Source: Chitinophaga pendula
GTDB taxonomy: Bacteria; Bacteroidota; Bacteroidia; Chitinophagales; Chitinophagaceae
Assembly: GCF_020386615.1 (NCBI RefSeq)
Contig: NZ_CP077769.1
Location: 5,332,001-5,396,000 of the forward strand
DNA length: 64,000 nucleotides
Reading direction: 5' to 3'
Shown one piece after another: positions 29,518 through 38,213 of the stretch. The notes under the pieces are model-generated. The model was given only the letters and a program-made list of their open reading frames with translations. It was not told the DNA's origin and ran no database searches. The translations under genes and the position numbers were made by a program. Each line of letters opens with the position of its first letter. The first letter of the stretch is position 1.

Positions 29518-30594
29518 ATGGCCACTATTACCAATAATGACACCTCTTTATTTACCCAGGCGCAGTTATGCGGTCAAGCGGGCGGTAAGGATGTATATGA
29601 CATTACTATGCATAATGAGATGATGCGGATCGGCATCACCAATCTTGGCTGTGCTATTACGGCGATCTATCTGCCTGACCGGGAGGGGCAGCACAGGAAC
29701 ATAGTAGCCGGGTTTGAACATCCGCTGCAATACCAGGACAATCCTTATTATTTCGGGACTGTGGTGGGCCGTTATGCGAACCGTATCGGTGCGGGGCAGT
29801 TCCAGATCAATGGGGTGCATTACCAGTTGCCGGTGAATGACGGCATCAATCATTTGCACGGTGGGGTACACGGATTTCACCAGCAGGTATGGATGCTGCG
29901 GGGCCTTATCCAGCAGTCGGATGAGACGGGGGTGATATTTGAGTATGTGAGTGCGGACGGGGAGGAAGGGTATCCAGGTATGGTGCGGGTACAGGTGCAA
30001 TACACTTTAAATCAGCGGCATGAGTTAGTGATCCGTTATCGAGCGAGCAGTGATAAGCGGACGCCTATCAACCTGACGAATCACAGTTATTTTAATTTAA
30101 GTGGTTTTGAGCGGGCGCAGGTAACGGATCATTCGTTGTATGTGTGTGCCGGTCATTATACAGAAAAGAATGACCGGAACCTGCCTACGGGCCGGGTGTT
30201 GCCGGTGGCGGATACTTCGCTGGACTTCAGGACGCCCCGGCTGTTGTCTGCGGTATTGGATGATTTTCCTGCTGACAGGGGGCTGGATCACAACTTTGTG
30301 TTGGAACCAGCTGTTGTCCATATGGAATCGGCGGCAGCGGAGTTGTATGATAGTGTGTCGGGCAGGCAGCTGACGGTGTATACGAGTTGTCCGGGTATGC
30401 AGGTGTATACTGCTAACTGGTGGGATGGTACGTTGTGCGGGCAGCAAGGGAAGCCTTATGAGCAGCACGGTGCGGTGGCGTTGGAGACGCAGTATTTCCC
30501 CGACAGCCCTAATCACGAACATTTTCCTGATACGATATTAAGGCCTGGTGTTACTTACGAATCTACCACTGTTTTTGTATTTGGTTTAAAATGA
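29518..30594 (+). CDS. galM: Aldose 1-epimerase (mutarotase)
   Basis: I chose the ATG at 29518, 31 bases after the DUF5107 gene, rather than an in-frame start inside that gene. The protein has 358 residues and no signal peptide. Landmarks of GalM are VVGRYANRI, NHLHGG with the substrate-binding His, LTNHSYFNLSG with the catalytic His, DHNFVL, and near the C-terminus ALETQYFPDSPN with the catalytic-base Glu. It interconverts alpha and beta anomers of free aldoses in the cytosol before phosphorylation. It fits with the symporter that follows, which would bring in the free sugar. Confidence 0.93.
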   Translation: MATITNNDTSLFTQAQLCGQAGGKDVYDITMHNEMMRIGITNLGCAITAIYLPDREGQHRNIVAGFEHPLQYQDNPYYFGTVVGRYANRIGAGQFQINGVHYQLPVNDGINHLHGGVHGFHQQVWMLRGLIQQSDETGVIFEYVSADGEEGYPGMVRVQVQYTLNQRHELVIRYRASSDKRTPINLTNHSYFNLSGFERAQVTDHSLYVCAGHYTEKNDRNLPTGRVLPVADTSLDFRTPRLLSAVLDDFPADRGLDHNFVLEPAVVHMESAAAELYDSVSGRQLTVYTSCPGMQVYTANWWDGTLCGQQGKPYEQHGAVALETQYFPDSPNHEHFPDTILRPGVTYESTTVFVFGLK

Positions 30595-30625
30595 TAATAG
30601 CTGTTGGCTATTTAAAACGATCTAT

Positions 30626-31468
30626 ATGTCTTCGACAGTTTATAATAACAGCTATATCACCCGTATTTCTTTTGTATCTGCTTTGGGGGGATATCTTTTT
30701 GGTTTTGACTTTGCCGTGATATCCGGGGCATTGCCGTTCCTGCAGCGTCAGTTTGGGCTGAATGCTTACTGGGAGGGTTTTGCCACTGGCAGTCTGGCAC
30801 TCGGAGCTATTCTCGGGTGTGTGTTGGCAGGTCATGTGTCGGAGCGATATGGCCGGCGGCAGGGGTTGTTGGTAGCGGCTACTATTTTTGGTCTTTCGTC
30901 GTTGGCGATGTCCTTCTCTCCTACCCGTGACCTGTTTATTGGTGCGCGTTTTATGGCAGGTATCGGTGTGGGTATGGCATCGATGTTATCACCGATGTAT
31001 ATCGCGGAGATCTCGCCGGCGCATTTGCGGGGGCGGATGGTAGCTATCAACCAGTTCACCGTCGTGACGGGTATACTGGTGACGAACCTGGTGAACTATG
31101 CGCTGCGTGATGGTGGTGACGATGCCTGGCGATGGATGTTTGGATTGGGGGCGATCCCTTCCCTGTTATTCTTTGCCGGGGCGTGGTGGTTGCCGGAGAG
31201 TCCACGTTGGCTGATTGTCAACGGTTATCCTGGTGTAGCGTTGCAGGTATTGCAGAAGATCGGCGACGAGCGATTTGCGCAGCAGTCGTTGCAGGACATA
31301 CAACGTTCGATGGCTGGTGCACCTGCCAAAGTGAATTACGGTATGCTGCTGGAGAGGGCAATATTTCCGGCGGTGCTGGTAGGTATCGGGCTGGCTATAT
31401 TTCAGCAGTTATGCGGTATCAATGTGGTATTCAACTATACGCCTATGATCTTCAAAAGCATCGTATAA
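30626..31468 (+). pseudogene. Sugar/H+ symporter (MFS, XylE-like), cut by the prophage
   Basis: The gene encodes 280 residues that align with the first half of sugar porters of the major facilitator superfamily. These include FGFDFAVISGALPFLQ in helix 1, the helix 2-3 loop motif GHVSERYGRRQG, the motif ESPRWL after helix 6, and GLAIFQQLCGINVVFNYTP in helix 7, the sugar-binding helix. It then ends abruptly at IFKSIV-stop, where an intact porter would carry about 170 more residues and five further helices. The stop lies seven bases before the first phage end repeat, so the last codons are probably phage DNA. The truncated product is not expected to transport. It follows galM by 31 bases. The missing half should lie beyond the right edge of the window. 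Confidence 0.9.
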
Positions 31469-31474
31469 TCGGGG

Positions 31475-31515
31475 AAACGAAATGTCCCAATTTTAAAAAC
31501 GAAATGTCCAATTTT
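31475..31515. repeat. Phage R-end repeats, probable transposase-binding sites
   Basis: Two direct copies of AAACGAAATGTCC(C)AATTTT start at 31475 and 31497, 22 bases apart and within ten bases of the symporter break. The inverted form is at the other end of the prophage (63771-63789 and 63909-63924). The rest of 31516-31725 is non-coding and contains pyrimidine-rich blocks ending in GATACAGG before TTTTCCC, twice. Confidence 0.75.
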
Positions 31516-31725
31516 AGGCATCTTTTAGTTACGTATTAAAAATATGCCATTCTAACCACACTCTGTAGGGAACACACCCTACTTCCCCAGTTTAGGGCAA
31601 GCGTTGCGCCTCTCTATAAGCAAATTTCTCCACTTCTGATACAGGATTTTCCCCCTTTTTAAAGAGTTTTTTTCCCCTCCCGATACAGGTTTTTTCCCAA
31701 CGCCATTAACCATAGTTTTGCCTCT

Positions 31726-31971
31726 ATGGGAACAAAAAGACCTGAGCCCGCAAGGCTTACCAAGTATTTGACCAGAAAAGAGATAGAGTTTGAACTGACG
31801 TACGCCCTGACAAAGGCTGGCGTAGATAAGGAAAGCATAAAGGAGGGGATAAGCATATGTAGACAACGGCTGATGCTTAAAAATATGCCTGTGGAGCCAG
31901 CCATAACAGAGGCGGTTGAATTCTATATAGGATGGTTAAATAGGGCCACCTTTGGCAGATCAAGACAATAA
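31726..31971 (+). CDS. Small hypothetical phage-end protein
   Basis: This 81-residue protein starts MGTKRPEPARLTKYL. It is charged and helical, with no signal peptide or membrane segment, and I do not recognise its family. It is the outermost gene at the R end and reads away from the end, in the same direction as the interrupted symporter. This position in transposable phages often holds dispensable cargo genes. Two hairpins follow within 130 bases. Confidence 0.5.
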   Translation: MGTKRPEPARLTKYLTRKEIEFELTYALTKAGVDKESIKEGISICRQRLMLKNMPVEPAITEAVEFYIGWLNRATFGRSRQ

Positions 31972-31985
31972 GAATATAACCATAG

Positions 31986-32007
31986 GCCACCGGTTTGCAC
32001 CGGTGGC
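31986..32007. terminator. Hairpin after the small R-end gene
   Basis: A 9-bp perfect stem (GCCACCGGT, loop TTGC, complement) begins 15 bases after the stop. There is no T tract, so it may be an RNA structure or a weak terminator. Confidence 0.4.
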
Positions 32008-32074
32008 GTCCTAACAATTAGGCCAAATGGTATTGGGGGTTACAATACTATAAAGCCAAACAAGTGTTAACACC

Positions 32075-32098
32075 GAAAGGCGGTTTCTACCGCCTTTC
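32075..32098. terminator. Hairpin upstream of the small membrane-protein gene
   Basis: A 9-bp perfect stem (GAAAGGCGG, loop TTTCTA, complement) lies 20 bases before the next start codon. It could end upstream transcripts or structure the leader. Confidence 0.4.
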
Positions 32099-32117
32099 AC
32101 ATTAAACATACATAACT

Positions 32118-32240
32118 ATGTACGATTTCCTTTTTAAGGCGTCTATACCAGGGTGGATATTATTAAATCTCACGTTGGCTGTGCTTATGATCTGGGGGCT
32201 TTTTAAGTTAATAAAATACATCAGGCGCAAAATCCAATAG
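32118..32240 (+). CDS. Forty-residue single-pass membrane protein
   Basis: The frame encodes MYDFLFKASIPGW, then one hydrophobic helix (ILLNLTLAVLMIWGLFKLI), then a basic tail KYIRRKIQ. An ATG start, one clear membrane helix and a positive-inside C-terminus suggest a real small protein. It could be a holin-like peptide, a toxin-type peptide or a cargo membrane protein; nothing in the sequence decides. It lies between two structured spacers and the lipoprotein gene. Confidence 0.5.
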   Translation: MYDFLFKASIPGWILLNLTLAVLMIWGLFKLIKYIRRKIQ

Positions 32241-32385
32241 GAGTTCCTGTTGCTTTCAATACGTATAAATACGCAATTCTATGTGCCCACACATTTGTTT
32301 TGACACTTCCTAATATCTTCGCAACTTCATAACCACGCCCAAAACTATAGAGCCCCAATTTAAAACCCATAAAAACAACTACTAA

Positions 32386-33561
32386 ATGCGACAAATGCTC
32401 GTACTGCTGGCCGCTGCCAGTTTAGCTATCTCTGTACATAGCTGTAAAAAACAAGACCAAGCCCCCCAGCCAAATCTTTCTAAACTTAGTGTGGCAAGCG
32501 CCCGCACCTTCTTTGAAACCCAGGTAAAAAAAGGTGGAGTAAGAACGGAAGATGCCAACAAGCTGCCTATAGGCGAGCCGAATTGGGATAGTGCTTATGA
32601 TAAAAAACTGAACATCGGTGACGCTATCGCAGCCCCACTGAAAATGAAAAGTTACCACAAAACGGGAAGCGTAGAGGTGCAAGGCGATAACTATTTGCTG
32701 GTGTATAAAACCAAATACGGTAACCTGCGACACGAAATCGTAACTGTCATACCCGCAACTGCTCACGAAGGCGTTGCTACCTTTAATGGTGCCACAATAG
32801 TGCGCGACTGGTCTGGCAAGATACTACGCAGCTTTATTTACAAAAACGGCAGTTATGATGCAGCAACCACCACCATAGGCCGGTCAGCCGCCACGGAAAA
32901 AGAAGGGGTGTGTTTCCAGACTTCCTCTACAGTTTGTTTTCCCCTCGCGGATATGCTGGGGCAGTATTGCGAGTATGGAGTGCAGACTAATATTTGCTAT
33001 GGCGGCGGCGGAGATAGCGGCGGCGGCGGGGATATTCCTGGCAACAACCCAGACCCAGGAAACTATCCTAATCCAGGCGGGGGTTCTGGCGGCGGCACAA
33101 ACCAGCCCAACCAACCCGCTGAACCGGAGGGTACAGGTACAGATTGCGCCAGCTTCGACTTTGTTGCTACTACCCCTCTTTGGCAGGAGGCTGGCGTGCA
33201 CAATGTTAAGGTAAGATGGGTGTTTTATGGCATGTACGGCACTTTGGATAAGGAATTTTACCCTGACAACTTTGTATTTGGGCTTCCTACAGCCTATGGC
33301 AATGGGAAAGTTATTACACCGGCAATGGCCGCGGTGATGAGTGCAGAGGCTCTGGATAAGGCAAAGTCCGCAATCTTTCGTAAATTCGCCCACGAACCAT
33401 ACCTGCCCGCTGACGCCATTGTAATAGAGGCTTTTAGAACCCTTGTACATGAAGAAATGGCGAAGATTGGCGGGACTTGTGGTCAATCAGGGTCAAAAAG
33501 CCCAAATATCCGATTTAAAGATGAGGTTAGATCCTTCTTCGGTTCCAGGAATTGTAATTAG
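32386..33561 (+). CDS. Prophage-borne lipoprotein with Gly/Pro hinge and unique C-terminal domain
   Basis: A 391-residue protein. The signal peptide ends in a lipobox-like SVHSC (Cys20), followed by KKQDQ. Residues about 30-200 form one domain (YLLVYKTKYGNLRHEIVTVIP and a DWSGKIL segment). Residues about 205-252 are a flexible Gly/Pro/Asn hinge. Residues about 253-391 are a separate cysteine-containing domain with KVRWVFYGMYGTLDKEFYPD, then a helical stretch, ending in CN. I recognise no family. The modular plan (lipid anchor, hinge, distinct C-terminal domain) plus a small secreted partner three bases downstream recalls delivered effector proteins or surface conversion proteins; that is inference. 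It reads inward from the R end, opposite to the tail genes, and so probably has its own promoter and is expressed in the lysogen. Confidence 0.75.
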   Translation: MRQMLVLLAAASLAISVHSCKKQDQAPQPNLSKLSVASARTFFETQVKKGGVRTEDANKLPIGEPNWDSAYDKKLNIGDAIAAPLKMKSYHKTGSVEVQGDNYLLVYKTKYGNLRHEIVTVIPATAHEGVATFNGATIVRDWSGKILRSFIYKNGSYDAATTTIGRSAATEKEGVCFQTSSTVCFPLADMLGQYCEYGVQTNICYGGGGDSGGGGDIPGNNPDPGNYPNPGGGSGGGTNQPNQPAEPEGTGTDCASFDFVATTPLWQEAGVHNVKVRWVFYGMYGTLDKEFYPDNFVFGLPTAYGNGKVITPAMAAVMSAEALDKAKSAIFRKFAHEPYLPADAIVIEAFRTLVHEEMAKIGGTCGQSGSKSPNIRFKDEVRSFFGSRNCN

Positions 33562-33564
33562 ATT

Positions 33565-34080
33565 ATGAAAACACTTTTATTACTCTTATTGATGGGAACA
33601 TTGCAAGCACAAAGCCGTAACGACCTAAAGGATGTGATTCTTTCTGGGAAAATTAAGGAGTTTGTTACAGGTATGCCAAAGCACACTGAAATTGATGATT
33701 TGCAACACCCATTGGTTAATTACCATATTAACCGTGGATTGCTGAAGCCTGATAGGTCGCTATTCGGTGTACCAATAAAGGAAATTTTCGCCTTTGAACA
33801 CAATAATGGTAGAACCTCTCTTTATATTATTTTCGAGATAGACGACGCGAAACTGGATGCTGTAACCGGTGGTTTGGGCAAGCCTTTAAATGTTTCAGAG
33901 GAAGAATTAAAATCTCGGGACTTTGATATGCTTTTCTGGGATTTACCGAGTGGCTTTAATGTGGATTTACGACGTAACTACTACGCAGACGAAGATACCG
34001 GTACGGCAGGAATTGCAAGCACAGTGAAAGTGATAATATCAAATGCCGAACACAGCCTACAAACAAGAGAATTGAAGTAA
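33565..34080 (+). CDS. Small secreted protein paired with the lipoprotein
   Basis: This 171-residue protein has a signal peptide (MKTLLLLLLMGTLQAQS). The mature part is acidic and of mixed fold: GVPIKEIFAFEHNNGRTSLYIIFEID, then GGLGKPLNVSEEEL and MLFWDLPSGFNVDLRR. It has no cysteine and no membrane segment. It starts three bases after the lipoprotein stop, so the two are almost certainly co-translated. No family is recognised. Size, acidity and tight coupling fit a periplasmic immunity or chaperone partner for the lipoprotein's C-terminal domain, but a plain accessory protein is equally possible. The gene ends 62 bases before a perfect bidirectional terminator. Confidence 0.7.
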   Translation: MKTLLLLLLMGTLQAQSRNDLKDVILSGKIKEFVTGMPKHTEIDDLQHPLVNYHINRGLLKPDRSLFGVPIKEIFAFEHNNGRTSLYIIFEIDDAKLDAVTGGLGKPLNVSEEELKSRDFDMLFWDLPSGFNVDLRRNYYADEDTGTAGIASTVKVIISNAEHSLQTRELK

Positions 34081-34142
34081 TAAAAGCATTGACCCCGGAA
34101 TAGATTCGGGACTTTCATAAGTCTAAAATAACCAACATAAAC

Positions 34143-34168
34143 AAAAGGCGGGTAATTACCCGCCTTTT
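34143..34168. terminator. Bidirectional terminator, perfect 26-bp palindrome
   Basis: Arms AAAAGGCGGGTAA and TTACCCGCCTTTT are fully complementary with no spacer. The A and T ends give a U tract in either direction. It separates the cargo pair from the tail-fibre gene and abuts the fibre stop codon at 34169. Confidence 0.9.
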
Positions 34169-35698
34169 CTATGCTAGACCTATTACCATGTAAACATCCC
34201 CATCGCTTTGTACCTGTATAGATTTGAATGCTGATAAGGCCGCGTTATTGAAATTACTGTAATTGCCCCCCTTGTATTTTACTGCTGGTGTCCAGGACAT
34301 TGCATTACTTGTAGCATTGTCGGCATCTTCCACTAAAACAAATATCCTACCTTTTATCGCCGGGTCTTTAGGATCAGGTAGAGTAAGTATAGGATTGCCC
34401 GTTGTTGAGCGATTGATTACTGTGTAGTCATCAGCGGTGAATGTATAACTGCCAACTATAACACGCACTGATAATTTTATCCCTTTGTCAGTAATTGCAC
34501 CCACCTGGGACAGTGTAGCAAAACAAGTAGCGCTATCGGCTTCTTTGCCTGTCATCCGACCGTCTGCATATAGAATGTTCGTAACAACGCCGGTAGGCAC
34601 ATTAAATTTTAGGGCGCCTTCTCTGACAATATGCGCGTTTTGAGAAAGCAAGTGCAGATAAGCAGTACCGGCAGTTACATTTAGTTTAGCAGTATCACCG
34701 TTCAGGGTATTGGATATTTCAATACCAGCATTTATGTTAGAGGCAATATCCAAGCCAGTAGGTGCGCTACCCGTCTTTTGGTCTAAATCTTCAATTTCAA
34801 TTTTTTTGTTGGTCTTGTTGCCCGCTGCTGTTACTGCCTGTAAACTCATCTCTTTTAAAACCAACTTACTATCAGTGCGACTGAGAGTAAGATATTTTTC
34901 TCCGGGTGTTGGATCATTCACGCCGTTGATATATACATCACCATTTAGTTCAATCTGTTTGGCAACGAATGTCATGCCAGCCAAAGCACCGGAAACAGAA
35001 CGGGAAAAAAACATGGCTGTTTCTGTTTCTTTCAGATAGCCGAAGGCTAACCCTTGTTGGATGCTGGTTAACAAATCTCCTATGCCATTAATTATTATTG
35101 GCAAGGTTGCGATGTTGCCAGATAAAAGAACTGCTTGTAGCCCTGGCGTTCCCCCAGCGTTACTCACGAGTCTTTTCCAGTTTGTTAATTGTGTCGGATC
35201 GTCTGCCGCCAGTATAAAACTGGCATTTAGATCACTTCTAATTGCCACATCGCCGCGTTGTGCAGGAAGTGCCAGCATATCCGCCTCACTGTCCACGACG
35301 AAAGTATCTGTTATCGCGATGGCAGGTAGTTGGCTAATGGCAACCTTACCGTCTATCAAATCCGCCTTTTGGGTTAACAGGTCGCGGACAGGATTACTTA
35401 GTGGTTTTTGAAGGTCTGCCGTATTATCCACATTGTCCAGTTGTAGATGAGCCTTGGTAACCTCATGGGGGTTGTTCTTGTTTTTTATATGGTTCTGTAC
35501 TTCCTGGTTTAGTTGGTTAATACTTTCTGTTGATGGAAGGTTGTTGAGAATGGTAACTACTTCGTTGCTAAGATCAGAGACGGTAATTTTGTCGTCTTTA
35601 TGGCGAAAGCTATCCAACCAATCCCAGAACTGCGATTGTACAGGTTTAGCGTATGTTACAAACCAATTTTTTAAGGTGTTTAAAGTCTGCTTTGCCAT
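34169..35698 (-). CDS. Tail fibre protein (receptor-binding candidate)
   Basis: A 509-residue protein, last in the leftward late operon. The N-terminal part carries the fibre-type segment NPHEVTKAHLQLDNVDNTADLQKPLS found in many tail fibres. Then come ADMLALPAQRGDVAIRSDLNASFIL, which matches carbohydrate-like fibre modules, beta-rich repeats, and a beta-strand C-terminus typical of trimeric fibres. It should mediate host-surface contact. The preceding collar-type protein ends five bases upstream. No invertase gene or crossover site was seen, so there is no sign of Mu-type fibre switching. Confidence 0.8.
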   Translation of the reverse strand: MAKQTLNTLKNWFVTYAKPVQSQFWDWLDSFRHKDDKITVSDLSNEVVTILNNLPSTESINQLNQEVQNHIKNKNNPHEVTKAHLQLDNVDNTADLQKPLSNPVRDLLTQKADLIDGKVAISQLPAIAITDTFVVDSEADMLALPAQRGDVAIRSDLNASFILAADDPTQLTNWKRLVSNAGGTPGLQAVLLSGNIATLPIIINGIGDLLTSIQQGLAFGYLKETETAMFFSRSVSGALAGMTFVAKQIELNGDVYINGVNDPTPGEKYLTLSRTDSKLVLKEMSLQAVTAAGNKTNKKIEIEDLDQKTGSAPTGLDIASNINAGIEISNTLNGDTAKLNVTAGTAYLHLLSQNAHIVREGALKFNVPTGVVTNILYADGRMTGKEADSATCFATLSQVGAITDKGIKLSVRVIVGSYTFTADDYTVINRSTTGNPILTLPDPKDPAIKGRIFVLVEDADNATSNAMSWTPAVKYKGGNYSNFNNAALSAFKSIQVQSDGDVYMVIGLA

Positions 35699-35703
35699 TG
35701 CTT

Positions 35704-36552
35704 TTAATTAAATTTTTCTTTGAATCGGATAAACATAACGACTTTGTAAGGTTGCAGGTTGTTATGTGGTTCCCCTTGTCCCGCCGCTTCTGTGGTATGT
35801 CTTTTTTCGCGGGTACCAGGATCGTCGTTGTTTCTACCATGTATAAATCCGTTAGGATTGTTATCCACCCTGTCATCCCCCGCCGTCTCTATAAAGTGTC
35901 TGTGTGGTGGCAGCTGAAGTACACTAAGGGTAGTATATTTTTCACCGCCGGTCTTTCCTACCTCGTTAAACTCGTATTGGGACTGATCCAGCACCACCGG
36001 CACCCGGCCTTTCCATTCCTGATCGGGTACCGGCTCCCACCCTTCGGGTATCTCACCTGAAGGTCTTCCCCAAAATAACCAACTGCCATATACTTTCTGT
36101 CCCTGGACTTCATAGCCCACCAGTGGCATCAACATTTTCTCTATGGCGCTGATTCGTTTACTTACCGCAACCAATGTAAGCTGATTATCGAGTTGTCCGG
36201 AAAGTCTCACAAGGCTGGCAAAAGTTACATCGCCGGTATTAGTCAGTCGGAGATACTGCCGGTAATACACTGGCTTCTGTGTATTGTCGTCAAACTGCTC
36301 AGGGGTCACCTGTTGGTCCGCGCTTATAAAAGGTGCCTTTAAACCGCCTATAAATGGCAATAAAACACCGTTGTAAATGATCCAGCCATCAGTAATATTA
36401 CTGCCGGTGTCCTCACACCCCGAGATGATAACGTTGTTACCGATGCTGGTTGTAATAGCGCCTATGACTGTGGCATAGGAAGCCTGCATAAACTGTAGTG
36501 TGTCTTGATAGACATACATTCCTCCTGGCTGCGAAAAGTCTATTCTATCCAT
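35704..36552 (-). CDS. Tail-collar-type fibre/baseplate protein
   Basis: A 282-residue protein. The C-terminal part has the tail-collar pattern: WKGRVPVVLDQSQYEFNEVG followed by GGEKYTTLSVLQLPPHRHFIE, then HNNLQPYKVVMFIRFK. The HRH segment resembles the His pairs that bind metal in fibre tips. The N-terminal part would join the baseplate. It lies between the gpI-like baseplate gene and the fibre gene, the usual place for a short fibre or connector. Confidence 0.75.
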   Translation of the reverse strand: MDRIDFSQPGGMYVYQDTLQFMQASYATVIGAITTSIGNNVIISGCEDTGSNITDGWIIYNGVLLPFIGGLKAPFISADQQVTPEQFDDNTQKPVYYRQYLRLTNTGDVTFASLVRLSGQLDNQLTLVAVSKRISAIEKMLMPLVGYEVQGQKVYGSWLFWGRPSGEIPEGWEPVPDQEWKGRVPVVLDQSQYEFNEVGKTGGEKYTTLSVLQLPPHRHFIETAGDDRVDNNPNGFIHGRNNDDPGTREKRHTTEAAGQGEPHNNLQPYKVVMFIRFKEKFN

Positions 36553-36556
36553 GTCT

Positions 36557-37054
36557 TTACTTTTTGTATATCCTAAATGTTTTACCTGCCAGTTTGTAGG
36601 CGGTGATAAAGGCGGTCATTTCCGGCAGATCAAATGTTACGTCGATGGGAACCAGGACAATAAAGTCTACCGTAAAGAGTGCTGTTTCTGCTTTCGTGTA
36701 CAATACGATTTGCTTTGCTTCTGCTTTGGTATAAAACTGTCTGGGCTTGAACTCTGCTTTCAGGAAAAAAGGTACAGGCAGATATGAGACGCCATCTGTA
36801 ATTTTTATCCTGCGTGCCACGGTATCATATCGGTCATTAATCGCCTTTTCCAGATAGCAAACTTGTGGAGTAATGGCCAGCCTGTAGGCCACTTCTTTAC
36901 GAAAGTATAAGTACCTGCTATGGGCGGCTGCAATACCTGAAACCCCAGCATACAGGAAAGCAAATAGTTCCTTACCTCGAAGGGCAATAGGCGTGAGCAG
37001 GCGCATAAGTTTACGCCAGTCGACCTGATCAGGTTTTTTATTACTTGATAACAC
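36557..37054 (-). CDS. Baseplate-associated protein, gpI-position
   Basis: A 165-residue protein with no strong motif. Its start overlaps the end of the gpJ-like gene by 14 bases and it ends just before the collar-type gene. That is where Mu gp48 and P2 gpI (baseplate tail proteins) are encoded. Segments TPIALRGKELFAFLYAGVSG and PVPFFLKAEFKPRQFYTKAEAKQI suggest a compact globular protein. The functional call rests on position. Confidence 0.5.
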   Translation of the reverse strand: MLSSNKKPDQVDWRKLMRLLTPIALRGKELFAFLYAGVSGIAAAHSRYLYFRKEVAYRLAITPQVCYLEKAINDRYDTVARRIKITDGVSYLPVPFFLKAEFKPRQFYTKAEAKQIVLYTKAETALFTVDFIVLVPIDVTFDLPEMTAFITAYKLAGKTFRIYKK

Positions 37055-37925
37055 TTTGTGGGATGAATTTTATGGTTAAGTCAGTGGCGTTTGCAAATCT
37101 GAGATATCCGGCATCTGGAAGGTACATCGTATCAATATTGGTAGCGATTAGCCCACCATAGGTAGCGGTAGCGGCGTTGATTTTGCATATGACGACGCCC
37201 GGCAATGCTTCAACCGCGTCGGCGATGTATTGTAGTACAAATATGCCGTTAAAAGGTAGGGATTGTAAGTATTCACGGATGGCTTTTTGTACCGGTTCGC
37301 TATCCAAGCCATCCAGGCGGCCACCCTGGGCATTTAAAATAAGCGGATCATAGTACACGGTCCAACTCATTGTAAGGAGGTCAGGGGGCAGACTATCGAC
37401 TTTTACAATTACCCCGGCATCTTTAACCCGCTTAAAATATTCTCGTACCCCTGTCAGCTGCTCCGGGGACAGTGGAAACAAATCCCTGCTATTACTTGCA
37501 GCCAGCTTTATACGCAAACCAATTACTCCACTGTTAGTGGTAGTCTCGATTACTGCGCTGTACTTTACTACTTTGCTTGCTTCTATCTGTTCACCAGTCT
37601 TACCGGTATTGTTGTACTTATCGCTGTCAGGCAGTAGATCGAATCCATGCTGATACGCTTTTGCTTTCAGTGCGTACCATCTGGTAGTATGCGGTTTTTG
37701 TTCGGCGATCGTGTTATTCACATCAACGACAAGGCCATCCATGATGTTTTCCAGCACCGAGATAGCAAAGGCGATCGCATAAAAAATAATACTCTCCAGG
37801 GAGAGTATAGAAAACTGCTCGGAAAATGTTTTGCCATCGGCAAGCCCATATAGTTGTTTAACAGTATCGTTACTGATAAACACACCGGTTAATTGCTCTT
37901 TAATTGCTGTTACTGTACGTGCCAT
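37041..37925 (-). CDS. Baseplate J-like protein
   Basis: A 294-residue protein resembling Mu gp47/P2 gpJ, a component of the baseplate wedge in contractile tails. Landmarks are an N-terminal hydrophobic helix region LESIIFYAIAFAISVLENIMD, a central VVKYSAVIETTTNSGVIGLRIKLA beta domain, and DPLILNAQGGRLDGLDSEPVQKAIREYLQSLPFNGIF, which matches the family's C-terminal part. It follows the LysM-like gene by six bases. Confidence 0.8.
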   Translation of the reverse strand: MARTVTAIKEQLTGVFISNDTVKQLYGLADGKTFSEQFSILSLESIIFYAIAFAISVLENIMDGLVVDVNNTIAEQKPHTTRWYALKAKAYQHGFDLLPDSDKYNNTGKTGEQIEASKVVKYSAVIETTTNSGVIGLRIKLAASNSRDLFPLSPEQLTGVREYFKRVKDAGVIVKVDSLPPDLLTMSWTVYYDPLILNAQGGRLDGLDSEPVQKAIREYLQSLPFNGIFVLQYIADAVEALPGVVICKINAATATYGGLIATNIDTMYLPDAGYLRFANATDLTIKFIPQSVIK

Positions 37926-37931
37926 GTTTGT

Positions 37932-38213
37932 TTAAGAAACTTTAAAGTCAATTTGAATGTTCCAAACACCAATCCCTTCCTGATCATCTGCGGTAGTATT
38001 ACCGGTAGCGGGCGATATTCCGTTTTTAATAAAATGTGCAATCACACGGTTGTTTAGGTTTACTTGGCCGTGTTCAATCTTTTGCCCTATAAAAAGATCG
38101 TCTGTAATGCTGTTTTCATTTTGGACAGCGATTTGCATTACCTGCTCCTTGCTGCCAATAGTCTGCAAGGCAATATCAAGCAAACATTGATTATTTTTAA
38201 CGATACTCTGCAT
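37932..38213 (-). CDS. LysM-like small tail protein
   Basis: A 93-residue protein. NNQCLLDIALQTIGSKEQVMQIAVQN followed by LFIGQKIE has the spacing of a LysM fold as in tail protein X. Such proteins sit in the tail hub or peptidoglycan-contact region. Its start overlaps the gp25-like gene by 17 bases, implying coupled translation. Confidence 0.65.
   Translation of the reverse strand: MQSIVKNNQCLLDIALQTIGSKEQVMQIAVQNENSITDDLFIGQKIEHGQVNLNNRVIAHFIKNGISPATGNTTADDQEGIGVWNIQIDFKVS

Noticed and set aside
31464-31475. A short target-site duplication around the left junction
   Set aside because: Bases near 31460-31470 do not match any clear copy in 63930-64000, so no duplication can be claimed.
34169-36552. 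Mu-type invertible tail-fibre segment
   Set aside because: No invertase gene, no inverted crossover sites and no alternative fibre ends were seen.
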